Assembly: GCA_024235695.1 (NCBI GenBank) | Contig: JACKLX010000004.1 | Coordinates: 62,001 to 126,000, forward strand | DNA length: 64,000 nt | Reading direction: 5' to 3' | Source: Accumulibacter sp. | Lineage (GTDB): Bacteria; Pseudomonadota; Gammaproteobacteria; Burkholderiales; Rhodocyclaceae | Shown here: positions 17,975 to 26,752 of the stretch, piece after piece | Numbering within the stretch: position 1 is the stretch's first letter | Layout of the letters: the number at the start of each line of letters is the position of its first letter | Program-made: the position numbers and the translations under genes | Notes under the pieces: generated by a model | Told to the model about the DNA's origin: nothing | Database searches by the model: none | Seen by the model: the letters and a program-made list of their open reading frames with translations, nothing else

Positions 17975-19870
17975 ATGACGACAATCAAAGAGTTTCACAA
18001 GAAATCAATCGATAATCCGGACGCCTTCTGGGCTGAAGAGGCCAAACTCATCGACTGGCACAAACCGTTCAGCCAGACGCTCGATTTTTCCCGGCCACCG
18101 TTTGCCAAATGGTTCGTCGGCGGTGAAACCAATCTCTGCCACAACGCCGTCGACCGCCACGCCGCCAAGCGCCCGAATGACCGCGCGCTGGTCTTCATCT
18201 CGACCGAGACCGATCAGGAAGTCGTCTATTCCTTCGCCGAGCTCAAGAGCGAAGTCATGCGCACAGCGGCGATCATGCAGAGCCTCGGCGTCGGCAAGGG
18301 CGACCGGGTGCTGATCTACATGCCGATGGTCGCCGAGGCGGCGTTCGCGATGCTCGCCTGCGCACGCATCGGCGCCATCCACTCGGTGGTCTTTGGCGGC
18401 TTTGCCTCCGGGTCGCTGGCTACCCGCATCGACGACGCGACGCCGAAACTGATCGTCTCGTCCGACGCCGGCATGCGCGGCGGCAAGGCGGTGCCCTACA
18501 AGGGTCTGCTCGACGAAGCGATTTCTTTGGCGCAGCACAAGCCGGCGAAAGTGCTGATGATCGATCGCGGTCTCGACAAGGGTTTCAACAAGGTCGAAGG
18601 TCGTGACGTCGACTACGCGACGCTGCGTGCCCAGTTCATGGACGCCGACGTGCCGGTAACCTGGCTGGAGTCGTCGGAGCCCTCCTACATCCTCTACACG
18701 TCCGGCACCACCGGCAAGCCGAAGGGCGTGCAGCGCGATACCGGCGGTTACGCCGTCGCCCTGGCGGCGTCGATCAAGAACATCTTCTGCGGCGAAGCCG
18801 GCGAAACCTTCTTTGCCACCTCGGACATCGGCTGGGTCGTCGGCCACTCGTACATTGTTTACGGGCCGCTGCTCGCCGGCATGGCGACGATCATGTACGA
18901 AGGAACGCCGCTGCGCCCCGACCCCGGCATCTGGTGGCAGATCGTCGAGAAGTACAAGGTCAGCGTCATGTTCTCGGCGCCGACCGCGGCCCGCGTGCTC
19001 AAGAAGCACGACACCGAGTACATGCACAAGTACGATCTGTCGACGCTCAAGCACCTGTTCCTCGCCGGCGAGCCGCTCGACCAGCCGACGCACGAATGGC
19101 TGATGAACGAGCTCGGCCTGCCGGTGATCGACAACTACTGGCAGACCGAAAGCGGCTGGCCGATGCTGTCGGCGATGCCCGGTGTCGAAAAGACCGAGAT
19201 CCGCTTCGGCACGCCGAGCTTCCCGGTCTATGGCTACAACCTCAAGATCTTCCGCGAAGACGGCACGATCTGCGATCCCGACGAAAAAGGCATCGTCGGC
19301 ATCCTGCCGCCGCTGCCGCCGGGCTGCCTGTCAACCGTCTGGGGCGACGATGCACGCTTTGTGTCAACCTACTTCACACTGTTCCGCGAGCCGCAGGTGT
19401 ACTCGTCGTTCGACTGGGGCATCGCCGACAAGGACGGCTATCACTACATCCTCGGCCGTACCGACGACGTCATCAACGTTGCCGGCCACCGTCTCGGCAC
19501 GCGTGAAATCGAAGAAGCCATCCAGGGCCATCCGGCGATTGCCGAAGTCGCCGTCGTCGGCGTCGCCGACAAGCTGAAGGGCCAGATGCCGATGGCTTTT
19601 GCGGTGGTCAAGAGCGCCGACAGCATCGCGACGCCGGAACTGGCCGAAGCGCTCGAGAAGGCGGTGATGAAGAAGGTGGACGCAAGCCTCGGCGCGATCG
19701 CCCGTCCGAGCCGCGTGCACTTCCTCAGCGTGTTGCCCAAGACCCGTTCGGGCAAGCTGCTGCGGCGGACGATCCAGGCGCTGGCGGAAGGCCGCGACCC
19801 GGGCGATCTGACGACCATCGAAGATCCCAAAGCGCTCGAGCAACTGCAGCGCGCGCTGAGCGGTGGCTAG
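17975..19870 (+). CDS. prpE: propionyl-CoA synthetase
   Basis: 631 residues, ACS family. It activates propionate to propionyl-CoA using ATP. P-loop YTSGTTGKPKGVQRDTGGYA (the QRDTGG is typical of PrpE), SDIGWVVGHSYIVYGPL, NYWQTESGWP, GRTDDVINVAGHRLGTREIE, and the C-terminal PKTRSGKLLRRTIQAL lysine that is acetylated or propionylated in this family. GAGGGAG precedes the start. It ends in a strong terminator at 19905. Propionate is one of the main carbon sources taken up by polyphosphate accumulators. Confidence 0.95.
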   Translation: MTTIKEFHKKSIDNPDAFWAEEAKLIDWHKPFSQTLDFSRPPFAKWFVGGETNLCHNAVDRHAAKRPNDRALVFISTETDQEVVYSFAELKSEVMRTAAIMQSLGVGKGDRVLIYMPMVAEAAFAMLACARIGAIHSVVFGGFASGSLATRIDDATPKLIVSSDAGMRGGKAVPYKGLLDEAISLAQHKPAKVLMIDRGLDKGFNKVEGRDVDYATLRAQFMDADVPVTWLESSEPSYILYTSGTTGKPKGVQRDTGGYAVALAASIKNIFCGEAGETFFATSDIGWVVGHSYIVYGPLLAGMATIMYEGTPLRPDPGIWWQIVEKYKVSVMFSAPTAARVLKKHDTEYMHKYDLSTLKHLFLAGEPLDQPTHEWLMNELGLPVIDNYWQTESGWPMLSAMPGVEKTEIRFGTPSFPVYGYNLKIFREDGTICDPDEKGIVGILPPLPPGCLSTVWGDDARFVSTYFTLFREPQVYSSFDWGIADKDGYHYILGRTDDVINVAGHRLGTREIEEAIQGHPAIAEVAVVGVADKLKGQMPMAFAVVKSADSIATPELAEALEKAVMKKVDASLGAIARPSRVHFLSVLPKTRSGKLLRRTIQALAEGRDPGDLTTIEDPKALEQLQRALSGG

Positions 19871-19904
19871 CCACCGACCGGGCCGCACCAGCCAGTCCTG
19901 AATT

Positions 19905-19939
19905 GCCTGTCGCCGTCATTGGCGACAGGCTTTTTTTTT
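19905..19939 (+). terminator. Rho-independent terminator of prpE
   Basis: GCCTGTCGCC-GTCATT-GGCGACAGGC followed by nine T residues, 35 bp after the prpE stop. Confidence 0.95.
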
Positions 19940-20122
19940 GCCTGCGACGGAAGCGGCGATGCCTGCCCCGGCCGGGCTTTGCAGAATCAGCCGCCAACGG
20001 CTACCATCGGCCTGCCTCGGCGAACAGCCGCGCAGCAGCTGCAGCCGGGTCGCAGGCCGACATCCCGGCAGCCATATCACACCATATTTCGGGCCAAGCA
20101 CAGCACCGGCCCGGGGACGCTC

Positions 20123-21031
20123 ATGCACGTTCAGTACGACATCACCCACACCACCTGTTACCGCTACAGCTCGCCGGTGACCTTCGGCGAGCACCGGGTG
20201 ATGTTCCGCCCGCGCGACAGCCACGACCAGCGGGTGCTGGCCACCGACCTGCAGGTCAACCCCGACGCCGTCGTGCGCATGATCCAGGATCCGCACTCCA
20301 ACTCGGTGGCGCTGGTGACGCCGCTGGGTGAGGCGCGCGAACTGCAGATCGTCTGCTCGTTTACCATCGAACACGCGCGCAGCCCCTACCCGGAGCTGCA
20401 GCTCTCGCCCAGCGCGCTGATCTTCCCGTTTGCCTACTCCGTCGAAGAACGTTTCGACCTCGAGCACTACATGCGCCCTCACCACGACGACCCCGACGGC
20501 GTATTGACCCACTGGGCGCGCCAGTTCATGCGCACCGACGGGCCGACGGGTACACGCGACCTGCTGTTGCACATGAACCAGTTCATACGCGACCACTTCG
20601 GCTACGCCCAGCGCGAGCAGGAAGGCACTCAGACACCACTGCAGACCTTGCAGTGTGGCACCGGCACCTGCCGCGACTTCGCCCTGCTGATGATGGAGGC
20701 AATGCGGCGTCTCGGCGTCGCGACGCGCTTCGTATCAGGCTACCTCTACGACCAGGCGCTGGATAGCGGCAGCGACAGTGGCAGTGGCGACGCCACGGTC
20801 GGTGCAGGAACGACGCACGCCTGGCTGCAGGCCTACCTTCCCGGCGCCGGCTGGGTGACCTTCGACCCGACCAACAACCTGCTCGGCGGCAGCAATCAGT
20901 TGATCCGCGTCGGCGTCGCGCGTGACCCGAGCCAGGCCTCGCCGATCTCCGGCAACTGGTTTGGCCCGGCTGACGCCTACCTGGGAATGAGCGCGACGGT
21001 TCAGGTGCGGCGCGTGACCGCGGCCAGCTGA
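20123..21031 (+). CDS. transglutaminase-like cysteine protease domain protein
   Basis: 302 residues. The N-terminal bacterial transglutaminase-like N domain (YDITHTTCYRYSSPVTFGEH) is followed by the transglutaminase core with the catalytic triad visible: Cys in CGTGTCRDFALLM, His in GTTHAWLQAYLP, Asp in WVTFDPTNN. Cytoplasmic (no signal). Such proteins are often found with alpha-E and circularly permuted ATP-grasp partners, absent here. Substrate unknown; a peptidase or amidase role is likelier than cross-linking. Confidence 0.88.
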   Translation: MHVQYDITHTTCYRYSSPVTFGEHRVMFRPRDSHDQRVLATDLQVNPDAVVRMIQDPHSNSVALVTPLGEARELQIVCSFTIEHARSPYPELQLSPSALIFPFAYSVEERFDLEHYMRPHHDDPDGVLTHWARQFMRTDGPTGTRDLLLHMNQFIRDHFGYAQREQEGTQTPLQTLQCGTGTCRDFALLMMEAMRRLGVATRFVSGYLYDQALDSGSDSGSGDATVGAGTTHAWLQAYLPGAGWVTFDPTNNLLGGSNQLIRVGVARDPSQASPISGNWFGPADAYLGMSATVQVRRVTAAS

Positions 21032-21125
21032 CCGCCGCTGGGCCAGTTGATGGCGGCGGCGAGCGGCGAGGGAGCGGGCACAGGCTGCTAGAATGCACGG
21101 TCGCCAGCTGAACGACGGGACCGAC

Positions 21126-21602
21126 ATGATCGCCAGCATCAGGGAATTCTTCGACCAGTTCATCGAACCCGCCAGCCATTCGGCTGCGGCGAACAGCGAG
21201 CACGCGCTGCAGATCGCTACCGCCGCACTCCTGGTGGAAATGATGCGCATGGACAAACACCTCGCCGACGTCGAACGTGCCGCCGTGGCGGCCGCACTAC
21301 GCCAGCAGTTCGGCCTCGACGCCGGGCAGCTCGACACGCTGCTCGCACTGGCCGAGGAGGAGGCACGCCAGGCCAGCGGCTACTACCAGTTCACCTCGCT
21401 GATCAACCAGCGCTGCAACGCCGCGCAGAAGGCCCGCATCATCGAGAACCTGTGGCAGGTGGCGTTCGCCGACGGCCACCTCGATGCGCACGAATCGCAC
21501 CTCGTGCGCAAGATCGCCAACCTGCTCCACATCGGTCACGCCGACTACATCGCCGCCAAGCAACGCGCCCGCGCAGCGACCGGCGTGCCGCCGCTGAAAT
21601 AG
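21126..21602 (+). CDS. TerB-like (TIGR/COG4103-type) protein
   Basis: 158 residues, all-helical. Marks are ALQIATAALLVEMMRMDKHL with acidic follow-up DVERAAVAAAL, and AFADGHLDAHESHLVRKIAN at the second EF-hand-like acidic turn, both typical of TerB/DjlA-like domains that bind metal. Function of stand-alone members is unknown. It sits 94 bp after the transglutaminase gene. Confidence 0.8.
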   Translation: MIASIREFFDQFIEPASHSAAANSEHALQIATAALLVEMMRMDKHLADVERAAVAAALRQQFGLDAGQLDTLLALAEEEARQASGYYQFTSLINQRCNAAQKARIIENLWQVAFADGHLDAHESHLVRKIANLLHIGHADYIAAKQRARAATGVPPLK

Positions 21603-21651
21603 CGACCGCGGCGATCGCAGAAAAAATGCCAGCTCTGGCAGGGAATCGCCG

Positions 21652-21918
21652 ATGCTCCTGTTCTTCTTCATGCTGTTGATGCTGGCCTTGGCCTGGGGCG
21701 TTGCCGACCATCTGCAGAGCCTGATCGGCAACGCGCCGCCGCCAGCAGCGCCGGTCAAAGTCGAGGCGCAGGACGCGCGCGCGCCGGCCGCCGTGCCCGC
21801 AACACTGACGCCTGCTGCCGACCAGGCGGCGGCTGATGACGGCGGCAACGCCAGCGCGGCCACCGCGGGCGCCGAGGAGAGGGCGGCCAGCAGCGACGGT
21901 GACGGCGGCAAGCCTTGA
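21652..21918 (+). CDS. small single-pass membrane protein, hypothetical
   Basis: 88 residues: a hydrophobic N-terminus (MLLFFFMLLMLALAWGVADH) then a low-complexity Ala/Pro/Asp tail. The clear membrane segment directly behind an ATG supports translation, but the tail composition is like random high-G+C DNA, so it stays tentative. Confidence 0.4.
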   Translation: MLLFFFMLLMLALAWGVADHLQSLIGNAPPPAAPVKVEAQDARAPAAVPATLTPAADQAAADDGGNASAATAGAEERAASSDGDGGKP

Positions 21919-22079
21919 TTCGGCCGTCGATCAGGGCGCGGCGTCATTGACTGGTGCCGCGGGCGCTCCCTATACTGCCGGCCGCCTTGTCGAGTTGCCG
22001 CCGCCCGCGAGCCGCTCGAGAGCGCTGCGTCAGCCACCGCTGACGCTGGCTGGATGTCGAAGACTTTGAGGAGTACCTG

Positions 22080-23492
22080 ATGCGCCGTACCAAGATCGTC
22101 GCCACCATCGGCCCCGCCACCGCGACGCTGGCCACCCTGCGACAACTGATCGATGCCGGCGTGGACGTGGTGAGGCTCAACGCCGCGCACGCCGACATGG
22201 CCACCCACGCCAGCAACGCGCGCCTGGTCCGCGAGGTCGCCAGCGACCTCGGGCGCAGCGTTGGCGTGCTGGTCGACATGCCCGGCCCGAAGATCCGCAG
22301 CGGCGTCGTCGCCGGAGACGAGGTCGAACTCGAGAATGGCCAGGAGTTCGTCTTGAGCGGCGGCGGCGACGGCGTCGGCAACGCCCGGCAGGTGTCCACC
22401 ACCCTGCCCGACCTGGCCCAGTGGGCGCGCGCCGGAGACGAGGTCTATCTGGCCGACGGCGCGATCGTGCTGCGCGTCCTGGCGGCTGTCGACCGCGACG
22501 TGCGAACCGAAGTCGTGCGTGGCGGCACGCTGCGCTCGCGCAAGGGCATGCATCTGCCGCGCGCCGAAGCGCACGTCGAACCGTTCACCGAGCGCGATGC
22601 CCTGGCCCTCGAGATGGCCATCGCCGCCAAGGTGGACTTCCTCGGGCTGTCATTCGTGCGCCGCGCCGAGGACGTCGAGCGGGTGCGCGCGATGCTGCCC
22701 AAACGCGGCATGCGACCTGCCCTGGTACCCAAGATTGAGACCGCCGCCGCGATCGACAACCTCGCCGGGATCATCGGTGCGGCCGACGCGGTGATGGTCG
22801 CCCGTGGCGACCTCGGCATCCAGATGCCGGCCCGCAGCGTGCCGCTGCTGCAGAAGGAAATCATCCGTTCGTGCAACCTCGCCGGCAAACCGGTGATCAC
22901 CGCGACCCAGATGCTCGAGTCGATGACCCGCTCGCCGCTGCCCACGCGCGCCGAGGTGAACGATGTCGCCAACGCCGTACTCGACGGCACCGACGCCTTG
23001 ATGCTCTCCGAGGAGACCGCGGTCGGCCTGTTCCCGTGCGAAACCGTGCGGATGATGGGCGAAGTCGCCGAGGCCGCCGAAGGCTGGCCGCACGAGCGCG
23101 TCAATCCGGCCGCGATCATTGGCGCCGACGCCGACCGGGTGGCGTGGGCGGTCGCGCACGCCGCGGTGCAGGCGGCCGAGGACCTCGGCGTCGCCGCGAT
23201 CCTCTGTCCGACACGCAGCGGTCAGACCGCGCGGCGGGTCGCTGCCTTCCGGCCGAAGGTTCCGATCGCCGGCATTTCGGCGGTACCACAGGTGCTCGGT
23301 GGGCTCTGCCTGGTGTGGGGCGTGCAGCGACTGCTGGTCGCCGAAAACCGCGAGGAAGACCCCTTGCGGCAGGCGCTCGCCGCCGCACGCAAGGCGGGAA
23401 TCGTGCACGACGGCGATCTGGTGGCAGTGGTCTTCGGCGCCGCCGGGCCGCGTACCGGCAGTACCGACAGCGTCCGCATCGTCCGCGCCTGA
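22080..23492 (+). CDS. pyk: pyruvate kinase
   Basis: 470 residues. It makes pyruvate and ATP from PEP and ADP. Marks: RTKIVATIGPATATLATLRQ, VDMPGPKIRSG, LGLSFVRRAEDVERV, PKIETAAAIDNL, the catalytic MVARGDLGIQMP, GKPVITATQMLESM and ALMLSEETAVG. Odd: the usual RLNFSHG segment reads RLNAAHADM; the Asn is kept but the Ser and Gly are changed. The C-terminal domain is somewhat divergent (PTRSGQTARRVAAFRP). GAGGAG is 6 nt upstream. Confidence 0.92.
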   Translation: MRRTKIVATIGPATATLATLRQLIDAGVDVVRLNAAHADMATHASNARLVREVASDLGRSVGVLVDMPGPKIRSGVVAGDEVELENGQEFVLSGGGDGVGNARQVSTTLPDLAQWARAGDEVYLADGAIVLRVLAAVDRDVRTEVVRGGTLRSRKGMHLPRAEAHVEPFTERDALALEMAIAAKVDFLGLSFVRRAEDVERVRAMLPKRGMRPALVPKIETAAAIDNLAGIIGAADAVMVARGDLGIQMPARSVPLLQKEIIRSCNLAGKPVITATQMLESMTRSPLPTRAEVNDVANAVLDGTDALMLSEETAVGLFPCETVRMMGEVAEAAEGWPHERVNPAAIIGADADRVAWAVAHAAVQAAEDLGVAAILCPTRSGQTARRVAAFRPKVPIAGISAVPQVLGGLCLVWGVQRLLVAENREEDPLRQALAAARKAGIVHDGDLVAVVFGAAGPRTGSTDSVRIVRA

Positions 23493-23564
23493 AGCCGCCA
23501 GCGACGACGCGAGGCGGGCTTTCAGACCCGCGACCGGAACTTCACCGCCGCTACCCGCCGCTGC

Positions 23565-25298
23565 TCAGACCATCGCCGCCGCGACCTGCTGCCAGTAGGC
23601 TCGGTGCGCGTCAACGCTGGCACGACGATCGACGACGACGTCGAGCAGCGTCGGACCACCCCGCTGCAGCGCCCGCTCGAGGCTCGCGGCAAGCTCTGCC
23701 AGCGTTGACACCCGCTCGCCGGCGACGGCGAAGCTTTGCGCCGCGGCGACCAGATCGACGCGCTGCGGCGTCAGCCAGCCGTGCTCGAACTCGGCTAGAG
23801 CGGCAACCGGCAGATACTCGAAAATCCCGCCACCCCCGTTGTTGAGCACGACCACCACGATGTCGCGGCCGCTGGCGACGGCCAGCGCCGTCAGGTCGTG
23901 CTGGGTGGCGAGGTCGCCGAGCAGCGCCAGGCACGGGCCGGTGCTGGCGACGCCCAACGCGGTCGACAGGTTGCCGTCGATGCCGCTGGCGCCCCGATTG
24001 CCAAAGAAGCGCAGCGGCTTGTCGTCGCCGCCGGAAAAAGCGTCGAGGTCGCGAATCGCCAACGAGTTGCCGCAGAACACCCGATGACCCGCCGGCAGGC
24101 GCGCAAGCACGGCCGGAATCAGCGCGCCTTCGAAACTCTCCTGTTGTCGGCAGCGGTGCGCGATGGCGGCGGCCTGCGCTTCGGCCCGCACAAACTGCGC
24201 TCGCCAGCCAACCGGCGCGCGCCGGCTACCGCCGGCGAGCAAGGCTCGGCAGGCCAGCACCGGATCAGCCTGCAGCAGCGTCGTCGCGAGCTGCTCGGGA
24301 TCCGGCCAGCGGCTGTCGGGAGTGACCACGATCTGCGGCACAGAGGCCGCTGCGCCCAGCCAGTCCTGCAGCGACCGGGTCACTGGAAAGGCGCCGAAAC
24401 GCAGCAGCCAGTCGGGCCGCAGCAGCGCCAGTGACGACCCCTGACGCAGGAAAGCCTCGTAATGCACGCACAGGTGGCTGCGATCATGCGCACCGAAGCG
24501 CAGGTTGGACAGCGGTTCGGCAAGAATCGGGCAGTCGAGCTGGCCGGCCAGCGCGCTCACCGCGTCGGCGAACGACGGCGGGTAATCGGCGCCGCCACAG
24601 ACGATCACTCCGCAACGGCCACTGATCGTGGCCAGCGTCGTTTCGATCAGCCGCTGGTCGGGGAGCAGCGCCGGCGCTGCCACGTCGATCAACGGCTGGG
24701 TGACCGGCGTGCCCGGCCGCCCGAGCGCGTCGCCGGCCGGCAACAAGGGTTCGCGAAACGCCAGGTTCAGGTGTACCGGACCGGCCAGCGGCCAGCGACT
24801 CTCGGCCAGCGCGCGCACCGCCAGTCGCTGCAGGTAGGCCGCCGAGAAGTCGGCAGCCGGCGCCGCCGGAGCGTGAAAGGAACGTACGTGCCGACCGAAC
24901 AGGTGGTGCTGATCGATGGTCTGGTTGGCGCCCCAGCCGAGCAACTCGGGCGGCCGGTCAGCCGACAGCAACAACAGCGGCACGGCACCGAGATCGGCTT
25001 CGATGACTGCCGGGAACCAGTTGGCCGGCGCCGATCCCGAAGTGGATAGCAGCGCCGTCGGGCGGCCGCTGGCCCTGGCAAGGCCAAGAGCGAAGAACGC
25101 GGCGCTGCGCTCGTCGAGGATCACGTGGCAGCGAATCGCCGGCTGGCGCAGAAAGGCCAGCGCCAGCGGACTCGAGCGAGACCCTGGCGAGAGCACCAGT
25201 TCGCCGAGACCGGCAGCGGCCAACGCGGCGGCGAGCGTCTGCGACCAGCGCCAATTGAGCTGTCCCGCGTCGGCGCGATGGCGGTCGTGATCGCTCAT
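23565..25298 (-). CDS. menD: 2-succinyl-5-enolpyruvyl-6-hydroxy-3-cyclohexene-1-carboxylate synthase
   Basis: 577 residues, ThDP-dependent. It joins isochorismate and 2-oxoglutarate in menaquinone synthesis. Marks: LVLSPGSRSSPLALAFLRQP, HVILDERSAAFFALGLARAS, TSGSAPANWFPAVIEA, LLLLSADRPPELLGWGANQT, and the cofactor motif GDLATQHDL ... VVVLNNGGGGIFEYLP. Its ATG overlaps the menF stop (ATGA at 25295). Last gene of a menE-menF-menD operon. Confidence 0.95.
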   Translation of the reverse strand: MSDHDRHRADAGQLNWRWSQTLAAALAAAGLGELVLSPGSRSSPLALAFLRQPAIRCHVILDERSAAFFALGLARASGRPTALLSTSGSAPANWFPAVIEADLGAVPLLLLSADRPPELLGWGANQTIDQHHLFGRHVRSFHAPAAPAADFSAAYLQRLAVRALAESRWPLAGPVHLNLAFREPLLPAGDALGRPGTPVTQPLIDVAAPALLPDQRLIETTLATISGRCGVIVCGGADYPPSFADAVSALAGQLDCPILAEPLSNLRFGAHDRSHLCVHYEAFLRQGSSLALLRPDWLLRFGAFPVTRSLQDWLGAAASVPQIVVTPDSRWPDPEQLATTLLQADPVLACRALLAGGSRRAPVGWRAQFVRAEAQAAAIAHRCRQQESFEGALIPAVLARLPAGHRVFCGNSLAIRDLDAFSGGDDKPLRFFGNRGASGIDGNLSTALGVASTGPCLALLGDLATQHDLTALAVASGRDIVVVVLNNGGGGIFEYLPVAALAEFEHGWLTPQRVDLVAAAQSFAVAGERVSTLAELAASLERALQRGGPTLLDVVVDRRASVDAHRAYWQQVAAAMV

Positions 25299-26752
25299 GC
25301 GGCACCGCTCGCCGATCCGCCAAACTCACCCCGGCCATCCCGGTAGTCGGGCCGGTGTGCTTGCCGCAGTGCGGCCGCGATCACCGCCAGCTTGGCTTCG
25401 GTTTCGGCAAGCTCCTGCGCCGGCACCGATCCGGCGACGATCCCCGCACCGGCAAACAGTTCCGCCTGGTGGCCTCTGATGCGGGCGCAGCGCAGGGCCA
25501 CGGCGACCTCGCCGTCGCCGTCGCGATCGATCCAGCCAATGCCGCCGGTGTACCAGGCGGCGCGCCGATCACCGTGCTGGCGTAGCCACCGCCGGGCGGC
25601 GCTGCCCGGCGCGCCGCCGACGGCCGGTGTCGGGTGCAGACAGGCGATCAGATCGAACAGGCCGGTGCCCGTGCGTGCCCGTCCGACCACCCGCGTGCGC
25701 AAGTGCTGCAGATCGCCCAGCGACATCATCTCGGCCGCCTGCGGCGGCGCCAGGCGGCTGCACAGTGGCGCCAGCGCCGCACGGACGGCGTCGACCACCA
25801 GCTGCTGTTCGCGGCTGTTCTTGTCGCTCTGCAAGACCGGCGAGCCTGATCGATGGCCCAGCGGATCGGCGAACAGCCAGGCCGTTCCGGCCAGCGCGTC
25901 GGCCTCGACGACCTGCTTGTCGAGCGACACCAGGCGCTCCGGTGTCGCGCCGACGAAGCACTGGCGGTGCTGGCCAACACCATAGATCGTGCACTCCGGA
26001 TGACCGTCGGCAAGCGCCGCCAGCAAGCGCGAGACGGCGATCGGCGTGGCGCTGTCGAAGTGCACGCTGCGCGCCAGAACCAGCTTGTCGAAGTCGCCCG
26101 CTGCGATCTCGGCCAGCGCCGCGCGAGTGCGCGCGACGAAGGCGCGATCGGCCAGCGGCTGCCTGCGGCGCCGCCAGCCCGCCGCTGCCGCCTCGGCGAC
26201 CGCCGGCGGGCCGGCTGCCGCTGGCCGTGCGCTTCGCAGCTCTGCTGCCCAGCGCTCGATCGCTGCCTCGCCCTCGCTTACCGCGCAACTGAAGACCGCC
26301 GTGCGCCGTCCCGCACGACTGTGCAGGACGATCGCCGGCACCAGCAGGCGTGCATTCGGCAGGTCGTCGCGGATCTCCGCTTCCTCGTCGAAGGCAAAGC
26401 CGACATGCGCCACCGGCACGACGCCGGTCCGCTGACAGTCGTCATGCAGCCAGACCGGGGCAAGCCCGGTGAAAGCGGCCTGCAGCGCGGCGAAGCGCGC
26501 CGCTCCGGCGGTGACAACAGACATCGCGTTGCCGAGCGCGAGGCGATAGTCGCCGCTCTCGCCGGCCGCCGGCCGCGCCCACCAGTTGACCAGTGGTCGG
26601 GCAGGATCGACGTTCAGCCAGCGCTCCTCGCCCGGACCGAGATCAAGGCAGATGCTCAGCAGGCCACTGGCCGGTGCACCCGGCAAGCGGGCCAGCAGCC
26701 GGCGTCGCAGCAGCGCGCTGCGGGTGGCGTCGAGCAGTGCTGCGAGATTCAC
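25295..26752 (-). CDS. menF: isochorismate synthase
   Basis: 485 residues, chorismate-binding enzyme family. It converts chorismate to isochorismate as the first menaquinone step. C-terminal motifs: DFDKLVLARSVHF, FVGATPERLVSL, ADALAGTAWLF, SDKNSREQQLVVDAV, LQHLRTRVVGRA, LHPTPAVGGAP and AAWYTGGIGWIDRDGDG. The start is a GTG (26752) overlapping the menE stop (GTGA). A longer open frame upstream lies inside menE and is Arg/Ala-rich, so it is rejected. MenF rather than EntC is chosen from the operon. Confidence 0.93.
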   Translation of the reverse strand: MNLAALLDATRSALLRRRLLARLPGAPASGLLSICLDLGPGEERWLNVDPARPLVNWWARPAAGESGDYRLALGNAMSVVTAGAARFAALQAAFTGLAPVWLHDDCQRTGVVPVAHVGFAFDEEAEIRDDLPNARLLVPAIVLHSRAGRRTAVFSCAVSEGEAAIERWAAELRSARPAAAGPPAVAEAAAAGWRRRRQPLADRAFVARTRAALAEIAAGDFDKLVLARSVHFDSATPIAVSRLLAALADGHPECTIYGVGQHRQCFVGATPERLVSLDKQVVEADALAGTAWLFADPLGHRSGSPVLQSDKNSREQQLVVDAVRAALAPLCSRLAPPQAAEMMSLGDLQHLRTRVVGRARTGTGLFDLIACLHPTPAVGGAPGSAARRWLRQHGDRRAAWYTGGIGWIDRDGDGEVAVALRCARIRGHQAELFAGAGIVAGSVPAQELAETEAKLAVIAAALRQAHRPDYRDGRGEFGGSASGAA

